Source of the DNA: Chondrosia reniformis
Taxonomy: Eukaryota > Porifera > Demospongiae > Chondrillida > Chondrillidae
Length of the DNA stretch: 64,000 nt
Reading direction: 5' to 3'
Assembly: GCA_947172415.1 (NCBI GenBank)
Contig: OX359189.1
Location: forward strand, 9,314,501-9,378,500
Below are positions 38,078-50,680 of this stretch, one piece after another. A program made the translations under genes and the position numbers. The notes below the pieces were generated by a model, which worked only from the letters and a program-made list of their open reading frames with translations, had not been told where the DNA came from and searched no databases. The first letter of the stretch is position 1. Every line of letters begins with the position of its first letter.

Positions 38078-40824
38078 ATGAATTCAGACCAACACGTTTC
38101 AGTGACGCTATTCGTTCTGCCTTTAATATTACAAGGTACGTAATAACTTAGACTGTGCATGTAACTAGCCGCTTTTTACTTTAAAGGTTTAGCATTTTTA
38201 ACGATATCAATTTATGATCTCTTACACTTTTGTATATACCGAAATAGCAATGCTTATTTACTATGCATATATGGAGGAGTGATCTATTTACACTATTTTA
38301 ATCAGTACTAGTGGTAGATTTAGGAGATGGTGAATTACCACAAGAGTGTGAGTTGGTATCAGCCAACCTTCCAACTATATAAACTAGCCAAACCCTTCTC
38401 TGTTGCATTCTTATACTTTGTACCCCTATACTGTATTATACACTATATACAGTATAGACTTGTATACCTGCTCTCTAAAGTATTATACACTATTAATTAC
38501 ATTAATTCTCTCTAATATGGCTATTCTTTTACATTATTACAATTAGTTATAGAAGCTACTGTTACACTCACTGCTCAATCAAGTCCTCCTTGTTTTGGTC
38601 AAGCCTACAAGTTAACATGTACACATCCTGTACTTGATGCTGATACTAATGTTAGATGGGAGAGAAATGGAACTAGATTTAATCCTTGGTCTACTCCTAA
38701 TCATGATGGAGATGGTAATGCAACTGTTACTACTACTGGTCTGACTATCACTGTGACCAGAGAAGAGTTTGAGAATAAAGTCTACACTTACAGATGTTTC
38801 ACATTTGATCTCAATGTTGGTTTCAATGATCCAAATAGAGTCATCAGTAATGAAGTTACTGTAGATCCACCTGGTGAGTCAGGGTTAGTGTACATTATAC
38901 ATACCCTTTCAGCCATTATCTCTTGTCACTTAACTTCAATGCCCAAAACGTATGTACTATATGTAGAACCTTATTATTGTCTTATAGATGTCAGCTAGAA
39001 GCTATGTATATCTTTTCAGACTATTATATTGCAATTGTGAACTATATGTACACAAGTATTCTGTAGGTAGCTGTGTATTCATTAAAATGTATTGTGTATA
39101 TACGTATATAATAATCTAGCAATTTTTATAATTATTTTGTTACAAATTGTATGTAGAGGTACCAAGCCCACATGATATTCTGACTGCGAGAACCACTTCT
39201 TCAGTCTCAATTCGATGGCAGCATCACGATGTGTGTTTTCCAAACATTACGTTTGAAATAGGATTACTACAAGATGACAGATACCTTATAGTTTCTGATG
39301 GTTACCATGACAACATTACCATTGAAGGACTAGTACCCAATACAACTTATACTATACTAATTGGGGCAGTGGGTGGTGGGAGTGTGCAAGTGATGGTTAC
39401 AACATTAGGTGGGTTACTGTGGGTATGTATTAGATAGTATATTCTCTAGAAGTAGTATACTGTATGTACACTGTACATTCTCAAGCACTCTTTTTCTTAA
39501 TGTACATGTTCCAGTCAGTTTATAGATTCACTGAGCACTTATATATTAAATGTTCTAGATCTGTGCACAGATGTGTGGTGTATTTTACTCTTCACAGTTG
39601 TATCTTTAGGAAAAGATTTAAAATATATGGGTATATATGTATTGGAGAGTATATTCTCTAGAGGTAATTATATGTTCATTCTCAAGCACTATTTTACTTA
39701 ATGTTCCAGCCAGTTTAGATTCACTGAGCTCTTATATATTAAATGTTCTGAGTACATATTTGTGTGATATAAGTATTTTACTCTTCACAGTTGTATCTTT
39801 AAAAAAAGATTTCGAATTTATCATTTAAAGAATTAGAATTAAGACTTCCCACATGCATACGTACATATCAAACCTCAAGTTTTATAACTTTTCAACAGAG
39901 AATACAACCCTAACAGCTAGTTCATTAGAGAACTGTCAAGTCACTTTGACATGCAAACATCATGACAGAAATGATGTAGCCTTCAATCCAAAATCAACCT
40001 TCTGGAGGAAGAACAATGGTAGCTTTGTAGAGTACTCTGAAGGAGTAGTTAAGATTGGAAATGAAGAGTCAGTTCTGTACATCACTGCTGAATATGGAGA
40101 CACGTTCACTTGTGCACTGAAACTACAAAATGGAGGAATGGAGGAAAGTAACACAATCACAGTTCAAAGACCTGATGAACCTCCTCAATGTGAGATTGAT
40201 ACTTCACGACTTACGTATAAAGTATTATATATATATTATGCATTCTCTATAACTGAAATATTATATTATAATATTTCAGTTTGTATATATGTATATCAGC
40301 AACACTTATAATAAGTATTGCTAATGCTCAAATCATATCCAACCAACCAATTATCAACGCAACAAGTACCCTTTATTACTTCATATATAACACTATATGA
40401 AGGCTATTGCTGTCAATGGGATGTCTGATATATTGAATACATCTCATTAACAGGTACTTCTGCAGCTGTAGCAAGTGACTGTATGTCATGGATAAGTGCT
40501 TTTGGAGTGACAATTTCTCTTTTGATAATCAGTTGGAGCATACTCATGGCTACCTGTGTTGTAGCTGTTTGTATGTACAAGAAGGTTCATATCAGTCGTA
40601 AGAATGAGAAGTATACATCTCAGGAAGGTAATGAGACAGAGAATATATATACGGTACACAACCTGGATATAAGTATATAGAGGTTCCCCCTCTCTCTCTT
40701 GTATGTATGCAAATCAGTTACTAATGAAGGTGCAATTAAAAGGGAAATGGAGAGGAATCCTGCTTATATACCTATTGAGATGAGTCAGATTGAAGATAAA
40801 CCAACTTATGTGAACTTAAAGTGA
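38078..40824 (+). CDS. Receptor 12: type 2 Ig-FN3-Ig transmembrane protein with ITAM-like tail
   Basis: Exons 38078-38135, 38547-38873, 39157-39408, 39899-40189, 40454-40627 and 40718-40824; about 402 aa. Ig1 is the DADTNVRWERNG version with NPWSTPNHDGDGNATVTTT and RCFTFDLNVGFNDPNR loops. The FN3 lacks one Pro of the EVPSPPYD start. Intron 3 is longer than in sisters because a stretch at about 39640-39840 repeats the sequence before it. The TM exon reads SAFGVTISLLIISWSILMAT, a variant also found inverted at 55071-55150. The tail has IKREM, NPAYIPI and YVNLK. The model looks intact. Confidence 0.82.
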
Positions 40825-40905
40825 CCATTTTGAAGTTATATTTTACATATCTATTATGTACATACATACTAAGACACAATTCAAATTCTTGCAATTGTAT
40901 ATAAT

Positions 40906-41066
40906 TCATTCATGTACAGCTATTAGAGTTAATCCATCAATAACGCCACCAACTACACCTCCGATAACAGTTCCGATACCTGGAACAATGGAACCAATAA
41001 CGGCGCCTGTGGTAGCTCCAACAACAACTCCAGTTACACCCCCTACTCCTCCTCCAATTGCAACGC
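40906..41066 (-). CDS. Glycine-zipper exon 3 (isolated terminal exon)
   Basis: AG acceptor, about 52 residues (GVAIGGGVGGVTGVVVGATT, VIGSIVPGIG, VIGGVVGGVIDGL) and an end LIAVHE different from copies 1 and 2. Twin of 50520-50680. Still open and acceptor-competent, but no first exon is seen nearby. Confidence 0.4.
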
Positions 41067-42179
41067 CTATAAAAATGCATTCAATATAATACTAATTATG
41101 ACATACCGGTGTATATGACATACCGGTGTATATGACACACAATTAACTTAAAATATAAAAATATGGAAAATAAAAGAAGGCTTATTCACTTGAAGCTTCA
41201 GCTGTGTCACTAGACCCTCCTCCATGACAACATTATGGTCCATGAACAGGCACTGGGGCTGGCTCCTGTTAACATTATATACCTCGCATAGGTAAAACTC
41301 CTCCCATGGTTACCATAGCAACCACTTTGGTGTGAACTATCAATTCTTTTATAAATTAGATGGCATGTTACTTATTACATGCATGGTTTAAGAAACAGCA
41401 GATTTGCATGTTATAGGTTACAATCTATATACATATATGTACTTACATTTCTATTACTAACTTTAGCCAGAAGGTTTTGGGATAACTTAATCTTTTTTTT
41501 TTTTTAAAGTTGTACAAGTAATTATATGCTATATATATTACGTAACCAAATTCATGCACTATAGACATATACCTGCTTATAATGTTACTTTGGTCACTAA
41601 GTATGGATATCAGAGGTAAGTGGGTAGTTTGGAAGAGATGCACTTCAGTGAGTTGGTCCACCATTTTCTGTGGATTGTCTAACCAAGATTCGAATATCCT
41701 TCAAAATGTACATTATGTGAATATATTTACTACATTGTTAAATTCTATACTCAAGAATATACAAAAGTATACTGATTGCTTGTAGATGGATGGATTTGTT
41801 AATATATCGATTCGATTTTTTTTATGTTCACCAATCATATGTACATGCGCTTCTATATGCATTATTTTAATAGGAAAAAAAGAAAAACGTCGTCTTTTAC
41901 AGAATATCCTAGTCATACCTCATGATTATCTTTTTTTTCTTTTTCTTAACATTCTCCTCATGCATGCTTGTTATGCAAGAATTTACAAGAGTATACTGAA
42001 TGCTTATAGATGGATGCAATTATAGATCTTATATACTTACGTAACGGTTACGTAAGTATATAAGATCTATTCTTTTTACTATCACCAATTTGGATTATAA
42101 ATATAATCAATGATCATTTCAGCAATATGTATACATATATACTTCAAATTAAAAAGAAAAATGTTCAAACAGTAAATAT
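41067..42179. other. Spacer between glycine-zipper exon 3 and R-block 3
   Basis: No gene is recognised. A perfect RFX X-box, GTTACCATAGCAAC, lies at 41309-41322, in a short GC-richer segment shared with 50881-50940. A 49-base palindrome is at 42022-42070. Frames here are short and unconserved. Confidence 0.5.
42022..42070. repeat. 49-base perfect palindrome, copy 1
   Basis: Two 24-base arms, starting ATAGATCTTATATAC, with one central base (G). It is absent from the corresponding place at 9500. Directly after it, about 180 bases present in the 51.7 kb copy are missing. Confidence 0.8.
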
Positions 42180-45150
42180 AGTTTTTGTTAGTTCTTCACG
42201 GTTGTAAGCAGCTTGTTTTTCTTCTTCCTTTGAGTGGCTTTGAATTGTTTGCTGTACTTCGTTTTGCATCACTTTACTGAGTGTAAAGTGACCCCAGGGC
42301 ACACCACGTGGAGGTAGAAGTACTTTGTGCCCCAAAAGGCCTCCGGTTTCTCAACTCTGTTTGACACTTCCACTACTTGCGTCGTAAGAGAAGCTGCTCG
42401 GGAACGGTCCGGCGTACCTGACCGACCTGTGACCAGTTACTAGTCCTGCTCTGCCTCACGCTACGGACAGAACAAGCCCGACCCTGGCGGACCACAAACT
42501 CCCACCAATGAGAATCATCATGTGCACACAACGCAGCTTGAGAGTACTGTACACAGACTTTAGCTCATTGGGATCGGCCAGGCGCTTTAGAGTAGGGACC
42601 CATCAGTTCACTGAACTGCAAGAAAAGAATTGAAAATACATAATATAAAATATAAAGAAATACAAAATACAAATTCCTTCCAAACCAACCTGAAGCTGCA
42701 GCCTACAACAGGGGTTCCTGACCGACTACGTAGTGGCACTGGACCACACCAACCTCCAGGTACGGGTCGTATAGCAAGAATCCCGCAAGTGCCAATTTAA
42801 CACACAAGCAGGATTAATAGTGAGATACATCTCCAGGCACTAACCCATGATAGAGAGACCACCCCACTATACGAACACCGATGACCCTTCGGATAGGCAT
42901 GTACCATTGCTCGTACTCCAAGAATGGTTTTCGCATCGATCCACACCAAAGTAGACCTCCAGAGTTGATAGCCCGGAGGCCGAAGACTGAAAATTTCCTC
43001 GCCTATTTATTAGAAATTGTCGGCGGGAAACATCGTGAACTTGGCGGAAAGGTGGAACCTAATTGTTTTCGATGTCATGTTCGAGAACAATAGACAACAT
43101 GTAGTACATGCCCCGACCTATTCAGCAAGTTGTTATTTCTATTGAGTTCAAACTCGAAAACATGCATGCATGGCTATCCAGCGAAGCCATAATTGAATTA
43201 TATAACAATTGCAGTGACCCCATGAATGGAAGTGCGTACACAAGCTATTAATATTTCAATCAACCTCAATTGTTCAGCAGAAATCAATTTTCTTAAGTAG
43301 CTAAACATATACAAGCGCATGCATATGACATGCGGCATGTTTCATGCACGTTGAGAATCAAGGATGCAGATGTATTTGTTAAACAGAATCACAGGGTTCT
43401 TAATTATGATATCCATAAAGGTATTATTTAATGAAGAAAGTCTGAGCTTCGTGCATATCTTTATTATGTGTAAACCTTTGTGTCATTGCTCAATCAATTT
43501 GTGAATCCAAAATGGCCGTTGCTACGTGCTGAAGCCTAATTGCCTATTTTGAGGAACTTTGGTGTTGTTCGTACGCTAAACTTCACTGATCTCTCTTTAA
43601 TAAAGGTATGTTTGATAATTAGCATATTCCTAATCAGCATCTTTATCTCATGTAAAAATACTAACTTGTGAGACTGGTTAAATTGTAATTTGTTACTGTA
43701 GGTAATTTATGCAAACCAACATTTGATTATTCACGTATATGGCTTATTGTGCAGCCTATACTTTATTTGCTCTATTTGCAGAAGAATTGTCATGGAAATC
43801 AAATGTCAGTTACCTAGCAACATGTCCAATTAAGTAAGCAGAAGGACTGAGTGATAGGAGATTACTAAAGTTATTGACTAAACCCATATCCAGATTGGAA
43901 AGATAGTAAAAGGAAAGTATTGGATCAAGGGAGATTTGCATGCATTCAGCAGTGAGTATAACTACTGTACAGGACCTGGGTTACATTTGTCCAATGGGAC
44001 TATCAGATTTAGCATCTCTACCAGTCCCTAGTAACTCCTAGCTACCGTAGTTCAGTTGGAGGAGGTGTGTAGTACATGCTTATCAGGTTCTCTGTATCCT
44101 GTAGATCAGTTTGCTATTTGGCTATGAAACTGTACAATCCCTTCCAGGAAGATTATTAAAGTTTATTGGCTTTGATATTAGCCAATAGATAAATTGTGAA
44201 ACTGTTCAAAATCTTTCTTGTTTCTGTAGCTACTTAGATAATCTACTTGTTTTTGGTCTTCTTGAGTATCCATGGTAACTAGATAGAGGAATACTTCATT
44301 AATACCTGATTTAGGGTCCCTTTCAGCTCCTATAGCTATGGCTAGACTCATTTGGGGGAGTGGTTACAGTGTACATCTTGTTTGCTTCTTTACCTATACC
44401 TTAATTGCTAAAGGTATTATCAATGTTTATATTATATAGAAACGTCTCCATAACAACCAGGTCCAGTTCCCTGGCAACCATTCAATTGGAAATAAAGTAA
44501 TCAATTGCTCATGTGGCTCTCACTGGCAGAACAACTTTACACATGTAAGTCAAGTGGTATCTTGACCTAGTTAGCTGATTCCAATTGAGACCAGGCAGTT
44601 TCTCCAAAGTCATTATTAATGGATATACATGAAGAAACAAACATGATTTATGTATGTAAAGGTGATGTATGTAAAATGTGGAAAAGTGAATGTGTGTACT
44701 TTATGTCCTTTTAACAGGACCTATCTGTGACTATATACTAGAGAATTACTTTGTAAATTATCCATGACATTTTTCTGTCCAACTGCTTCACTGTAACAGC
44801 ACATGACAGTGGTTGATGCAATAACATGTTTTGTCAGGATTTGTGTCTAATTGACTGACAACTTCTTTGGGGGTGACAATGCCTTCTTGTTTCTAGTCAT
44901 TTATAATAGCAGTACTCTATACTGCATAAGCGTAGCAACATTAACTAACTGTACTTTTGTACGCCTTTTGTAGTTACCATTTATTAATACAAAGTGTAAA
45001 ATAGGCATTCTGTAACTCTATCAATAGATAGATATGAAGCTAAGCTTTGTTGTTGACATTTACAGAAATCTTTATAGTATGTCTAAAGTGATTTTGAAAA
45101 TTTGAATGTATACCTCACCACTTGGTATTCAACATTCAATTCCCTCCTCT
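42180..45150. repeat. R-block copy 3
   Basis: Homologous to 9780-12760. The first ~960 bases are nearly unchanged, while the minus-strand intron (about 42622-42693) differs by substitutions and a deletion. X-box-like GTTACCTAGCAAC at 43809-43821. It ends against an orphan tail exon. Confidence 0.75.
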
Positions 45151-45174
45151 CTCTCTTATATATAGGCAAATCAG

Positions 45175-45278
45175 TTACTAATGAAGGTGCAATTAAAGGG
45201 GAAATGGAGAAGAATCCTGCTTATGTACCTATTGAGATGAGTCAGATTGAAGATAAACCAACTTATGTGAACTTGTGA
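45175..45278 (+). CDS. Orphan tail exon 3
   Basis: Tail exon with a CAG acceptor, encoding VTNEGAIKGEMEK, NPAYVPI and YVNL then TGA. Unlike orphans 1 and 2 it is followed by the tail-to-tail flank and a type 3 gene rather than a type 1 gene. The missing type 1 exons may have been deleted. Confidence 0.55.
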
Positions 45279-45382
45279 TAATATGTATTATGTACACTGT
45301 AATAGTCATACTTGTTTACTTCACATAAAGTGATTACAAACGTGTTCTTCTACAAACTTTGTTATGAAAATTCACTGAAAAC

Positions 45383-45421
45383 TAATGAGAATGAGAATGA
45401 GAATGAGAATAAGAATGTGAG
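45383..45421 (+). repeat. (GAGAAT)n microsatellite, short copy
   Basis: Five to six units between orphan tail exon 3 and the 3' end of receptor 13. The rest of 45279-45605 is non-coding flank. Confidence 0.8.
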
Positions 45422-45605
45422 TGATTACAATTGTCATACATGCAGTAACTTTACCTTCTCATTCATATATACACTCTAATTCACTTACATGTATATGGAG
45501 ACATTAATTGGTTTCATTTTGTTATCCATTTGAATCAGTTGCTAATGAAAATGAAAGTGTATGTGTATACATATGTATATAAAATGTACGTACGTACATA
45601 TGAAA

Positions 45606-47680
45606 TCACAAGTTAATATAAATTGGTTTATTTTCAATTTGATTCATCTCAATAGGTACATAAGCAGGATTCCTCTCCATATATTCATTTTTATTAATAG
45701 TATTTTCATTTCCACTGGATGGCACTACACAACGATGAATGATGATATAAGAATGATATACATTAAATTGGAAGACACATACGTATATTATAGAAACTGA
45801 TTCATAGATTCAAAAGTGCATATATGCAAACTGTATAATGCCTTACGTTTCAATGTTTTTACATTGGAAAATGTTTCACTGGAAATAGTTCTCTTGAAAA
45901 GAACTACAACACATGTAACTATGAATATGCTCCAACTGATTATCAATAGTGAAGCTAACACACCAGCTACCACCATCCAAGATTCTGTGGCACATGTACA
46001 ATCTACAATACAGAAGTATATTAAATAGCATTATATTAATTAACATTCCAAGAATATATATTACAGTAGTAAATGCATAAATAATTTTACATACGACCAA
46101 GACTTACTCATTTTCATAGTTGATACAAAGCTATGTACAATTTCACTTCGAATATTTGGATTTTCTCTACAATAAGCTCCAACTCCAACCTCATAAGATG
46201 TACCAGGAGTAAGACATTCAGTAGTTGTTGTATTCCTCAAACTAGATCCATCTCCACTCTGTTGCCATGTTACCTCATACATGAAGGTACAGTTCTCAAA
46301 ACATTCATCACTGTGGGACCACATCAGGGAGATACTTGTATCAGAAGGGATGGATGTGAGTGAGGTTGGAGGAAGGGAAGAACCTGGATTGTATAATTAA
46401 GAAAGTGTAACACTATTCTAAAGATTATCCACCACATTCTTTACCTCTGGGACTAGCAGTCACAGGTTCACTTTCCTCCATACTACCATCAGCATACACA
46501 ACAGCACAAGAGTAGTTAGCCTCTCCATTGTACATACTGTTAACATTCCAAATTACCTTCAGAATACTTGACATAAGTGTCTCTTTAATGACACAACTGC
46601 CATCACATTCATTAATCCTCGTACCAGCCTTCATCCACACTATACTGTATGATCCTTCAGGGAATTCCCCTCCAATACTACATTTTACTTCTGTACATGA
46701 CATCTCCTGATTTACTACAATTCTCAATATATCTGGAAATTATTCAAATATGCACAAGAGCTATATATATAGACAATCATACACTGCAAATGAGGTACTC
46801 ACCCAACATTGTAATCTCCACTTTCACTGTATCACTGATAATATCCGGATACTGTACACTCTGTGCTCTGATCATAAAGATGTAACTTGTATTCGTTAAT
46901 GACTCTACTGTGATGGTCATGTTAGTAGTTGTATATGATGTACACTGAGATGGATCAGGTACTCCATTGACAAGAAGACAGTGAGTGATGTAGAAGAAGA
47001 TATCTTTGTAGCAAGCTGATTTTTCATAACTCCAAGATATAGAAACAGACTTGCTTCTTAACAGAATATGAGAGTTGAAAGGATTACTAAGAGTAACTGT
47101 GAATATTTGAAGTACAGTAACTTATATCTGAATAATTATATCAGTGAAGTGTATTAATTAATATAATACATGATAAGTCAAATATATGTTACAACACATT
47201 CTCACCTAATGGATCCACAGTGATATTATTGCTCTTCAGAGTTTGAAGATTTGCTTCACTGTCAAGTCTAATAACATGACACTTGTAGTATGTTCCTGGT
47301 TCATGTACTCCTTTAGTGATATTGATCTGTAGTCCAGTGACAGTAGAGTTGATAGGAACACTCTGTTCAGTAGTACCATCAGGTATAAATACTGTTCCAT
47401 TTCTATTCCAGAACACAGTGGACATATATCCTCTACTCACATCCAGTACAGGATGTGTACAGTTTATCTGATAAGTCTCTCCAAAACACACTTCATCAGG
47501 TAGATCAGTCAGAGTGATTTCCGCTGAGTTTGCTAATTAAATGAACATTACTATATAAAACAAGATGTATCCTACTTGTATACCAAATTTCTGTTATTGT
47601 CATGTCATACCTTCGAAATCCAACTTGAAGCAGACAACAAATAGAAATTGCGATAAAAGACTAAACACACTATTAGTCAT
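45606..47680 (-). CDS. Receptor 13: type 3 receptor with a divergent Ig1/FN3a junction
   Basis: Exons 47680-47611, 47532-47206, 47096-46803, 46732-46445, 46383-46108, 46002-45847 and 45724-45606; about 509 aa. The first two thirds of Ig1 match sisters. After the F-strand Cys it reads HVIRLDSEANLQTLKSNNI with the end VDPLG, and FN3a starts VTLSNPFNSHILLRSKSVSI. Sisters have YVLKRFNATFF and NVPYQFQSLLRATS there. FN3a returns to the common sequence at CYKDIFFYITH. FN3b has lost six codons around TTTECLTPG in frame, and FN3a one Pro. The tail, NPAYVPI-x10-YINL, is intact. It looks functional and mosaic. Confidence 0.8.
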
Positions 47681-47893
47681 GATGCTCAGTAGGTATATAT
47701 ACTGCTAAACAGAGTTTAGTTCACAGTCTAGATTTATAGTCCCATATTACAGACGGTAGTTCAAGGGAAAGCCCCCAATCTGCTATGATCATATGATCAG
47801 TCGCTTCATGAAAATGATGATGTTTATGTGAACGCTTTCGTCGATCATTGTGGTATTTAGAACTAACAGTATACACAATTACATATATACAAG
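47681..47893. promoter_or_regulatory. Bidirectional promoter between receptors 13 and 14
   Basis: 213 bases with the kB-like GGAAAGCCCC at 47766-47775, adjoining CCAAT, the ATGATCATATGATCAGTCGC palindrome and the CGTCGATCATTGTGG element of sisters. Confidence 0.58.
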
Positions 47894-50438
47894 ATGAATT
47901 CTGACCAACACGTTTCAGTGACGCTATTCGTTCTGCCTTTAATATTACAAGGTACGTAATAACTTAGACTGTGCATGTAACTAGCCGCTTTTTACTTTAA
48001 AGGTTTAGCATTTTTAGCGATATCATTTTATGATCTCATACACTTTTGTATATACCGAAATAGCAATGCTTATTTACTATGCACATATAGAGGAGTGATC
48101 TATTTTAATCAGTACTAGTGGTAGATTTAGGGTCGATGGTGAAATACCACTAGAGTTTGAGTTGGTAGCAGCCAACCTTCCAACTCTATAAACTAGCCAA
48201 ACCCTTCTCTGTCGCATTCTTATACTTTTGTACCCCGTATAGACTTGTAGACCTGCTCTAATAAGTGCATGTATTATACACTTGAATTCTCCCTTATAAT
48301 TGTCTGTAATATGGCTATTCTTTTACATTAATACTATTAGTTGTAGAAGCTACTGTTACACTCACTGCTCCATCAAGTCCTCCTTGTTTTGGTCAAACCT
48401 ACAAGTTAACATGTACACATCCTGTACTTGATGCTGATACTAATGTTAGATGGGAGAGAAATGGAACTGGATTTAATCCTCAGTCTACTCCTAATCATGA
48501 TTTGGTGGATGTTACAGATCCAAGTACTACTACTCTGACTATCACTGTGACCATAGAAGAGTTTGAGAATATCTACACTTACAGATGTATCAAATTTGAT
48601 CTCAATGTTGGTTTCAATGATCCAAATAGAGTCATCAGTAATGAAGTTACTGTAGATCCACCTGGTGAGTCAGGGTTAGTGTACATTATACATACCCTTC
48701 CAGCCATTATCTCTTGTCACTTAACTTCAATGCCCAAAACGTACTATATGTAGAACCTTATTATTGTCTATAGATGTCAGCTAGAAGCTATATATATCTT
48801 TTCAGACTATTATATTGCAATTGTGAACTATATATATGTACACAAGTATTCTGTAGGTAGCTGTGTATTCATTAAAATGTATTGTGTATATACGTATATA
48901 ATAATCTAGCAATTTTTATAATTATTTTGTTACAAATTGTATGTAGAGGTACCAAGCCCACCATATGATATTCTGACTGCGAGAACCACTTCTTCAGTCT
49001 CAATTCGATGGCGGCATCACGATGTGTGTTTTCCAAACATTACGTTTGAAATAAGATTACTACAAGATGGCAGATACCTTATAGTTTCTTATGGTTACCA
49101 TGACAACATTACCATTGAAGGACTAGTACCCAATACAACTTATACTATACTAATTGGAGCAGTGGGTGGTGGGAGTGTGCAAGTGATGGTTACAACATTA
49201 GGTGGGTTACTGTGGGTATGTATCAGAGAGTATATTCTCTAGAAGTAATATACTGTATGTACACTGTACATTCTCAAGCACTCTTTTACTTAATGTACAT
49301 GTTCCAGTCAGTTTATAGATTCACTGAGCGCTTATATATTAAATGTTCTGAGGACATATTTGTGTGGTATAAGTATTTACTCTTCACAGTTGTATCTTTA
49401 AAAAAGATTTTGAATTTATCATATAAAGAATTAGAATTAAGACTTCCCACATACATACATATCAATTGTCTAACAACTTTTCAACAGAGAATACAACCCT
49501 AACAGCTAGTTCATTAGAGAACTGTCAAGTCACTTTGACATGCAAGCACCATGACAGAAATGATGTAGCCTTCAATCCAAAATCAACCTTTTGGAGGAAG
49601 AACAATGGTAGCTTTGTAGAATACTCTGAAGGAGTAGTTAAGAGTGGAAATGAAGAGACAGTTCTATCCATCACTGCTGAATATGGAGACACATTCACTT
49701 GTGCACTGTAACTACAAAATGGAGGAATGGAGGAAAGTAACAGAATCACAGTTCAAAGACCTGATGAACCTCCTCAATGTGAGATTAATACTTTATATAG
49801 GATCAAGTGAAATTACTGATATACACACATGTACATACTTACGACTTATGTATGTATAAAGTATTATATATATATTATGCATATATAATATTTCAGTTTG
49901 TATATATGTATATAACACTGCACTTATAAGTGTTGCTGATGCTCAAATCATATCCAACCAACCAATTATGAACGCAACAAGTACCCCTTATTACTCCATA
50001 TATAACACTATATGAAGGCTTTTGCTGTCAATGGGATATCTGATATATTGAATACATCTCATTAACAGGTAATTCTGCAGCTATAGCAAGTGACTGTGTG
50101 TCATGGATAAGTGCTTTTGGAGTAGTAACTTCTCTTTTGATAATCAGTTGGAGCATACTCATAGCTACCTGTGTTGTAGCTGTTTGTATGTACAAGAAGG
50201 TTCATATCAGTTGTAAGAATGAGAAGTATACATCTCAGGAAGGTAATGAGACAGAGAATATATATACGTACACAACCTGGATATAAGTATATAGAGGTTC
50301 CCCCTCTCTCTCTTATATGTATGCAAATCAGTGACTAATGAAGGTGCAATTAAAGGGGAAATGGAGAGGAATCCTGCTTATATACCTATTGAGATGAGTC
50401 AGCTTGAAGATAAACCAACTTATGTGAACTTAAAGTGA
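47894..50438 (+). pseudogene. Receptor 14: type 2 receptor with an early stop in Ig2 (possible soluble form)
   Basis: Exons 47894-47951, 48341-48664, 48947-49201, 49488-49778, 50069-50242 and 50332-50438 keep type 2 order and splice sites. In Ig2 the codon after FTCAL is TAA (49709-49711), a one-base change from the AAA of all sisters. Translation ends at about residue 286, before the TM segment, leaving signal peptide, Ig1, FN3 and most of Ig2. The downstream TM and tail stay open (NPAYIPI, MSQLED, YVNLK), so the stop seems recent. Ig1 has NPQSTPNHDLVDVTDPSTTT and CIKFDLNVGFNDPNR loops. Either a new pseudogene or a secreted ectodomain. Confidence 0.72.
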
Positions 50439-50519
50439 CCATTTTGAAGTTATATTTTACATATCTATTATGTACATACATACTAAGACACAATTCAAAT
50501 TCTTGCAATTGTATATAAT

Positions 50520-50680
50520 TCATTCATGTACAGCTATTAGAGTTAATCCACCAATAACGCCACCAACTACACCTCCGATAACAGTTCCGATACCTGGAAC
50601 AATGGAACCAATAACGGCGCCTGTGGTAGCTCCAACAACAACTCCAGATACACCCCCTACTCCTCCTCCAATTGCAACGC
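50520..50680 (-). CDS. Glycine-zipper exon 4 (isolated terminal exon)
   Basis: Near twin of 40906-41066 with the same LIAVHE end, differing by a few residues (GVSG for GVTG-type positions, GGVIGGL for GGVIDGL). Acceptor and stop are intact. The surrounding spacer to 51959 matches 41067-42179 and holds the X-box GTTACCATAGCAAC at 50921-50934. Confidence 0.4.
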
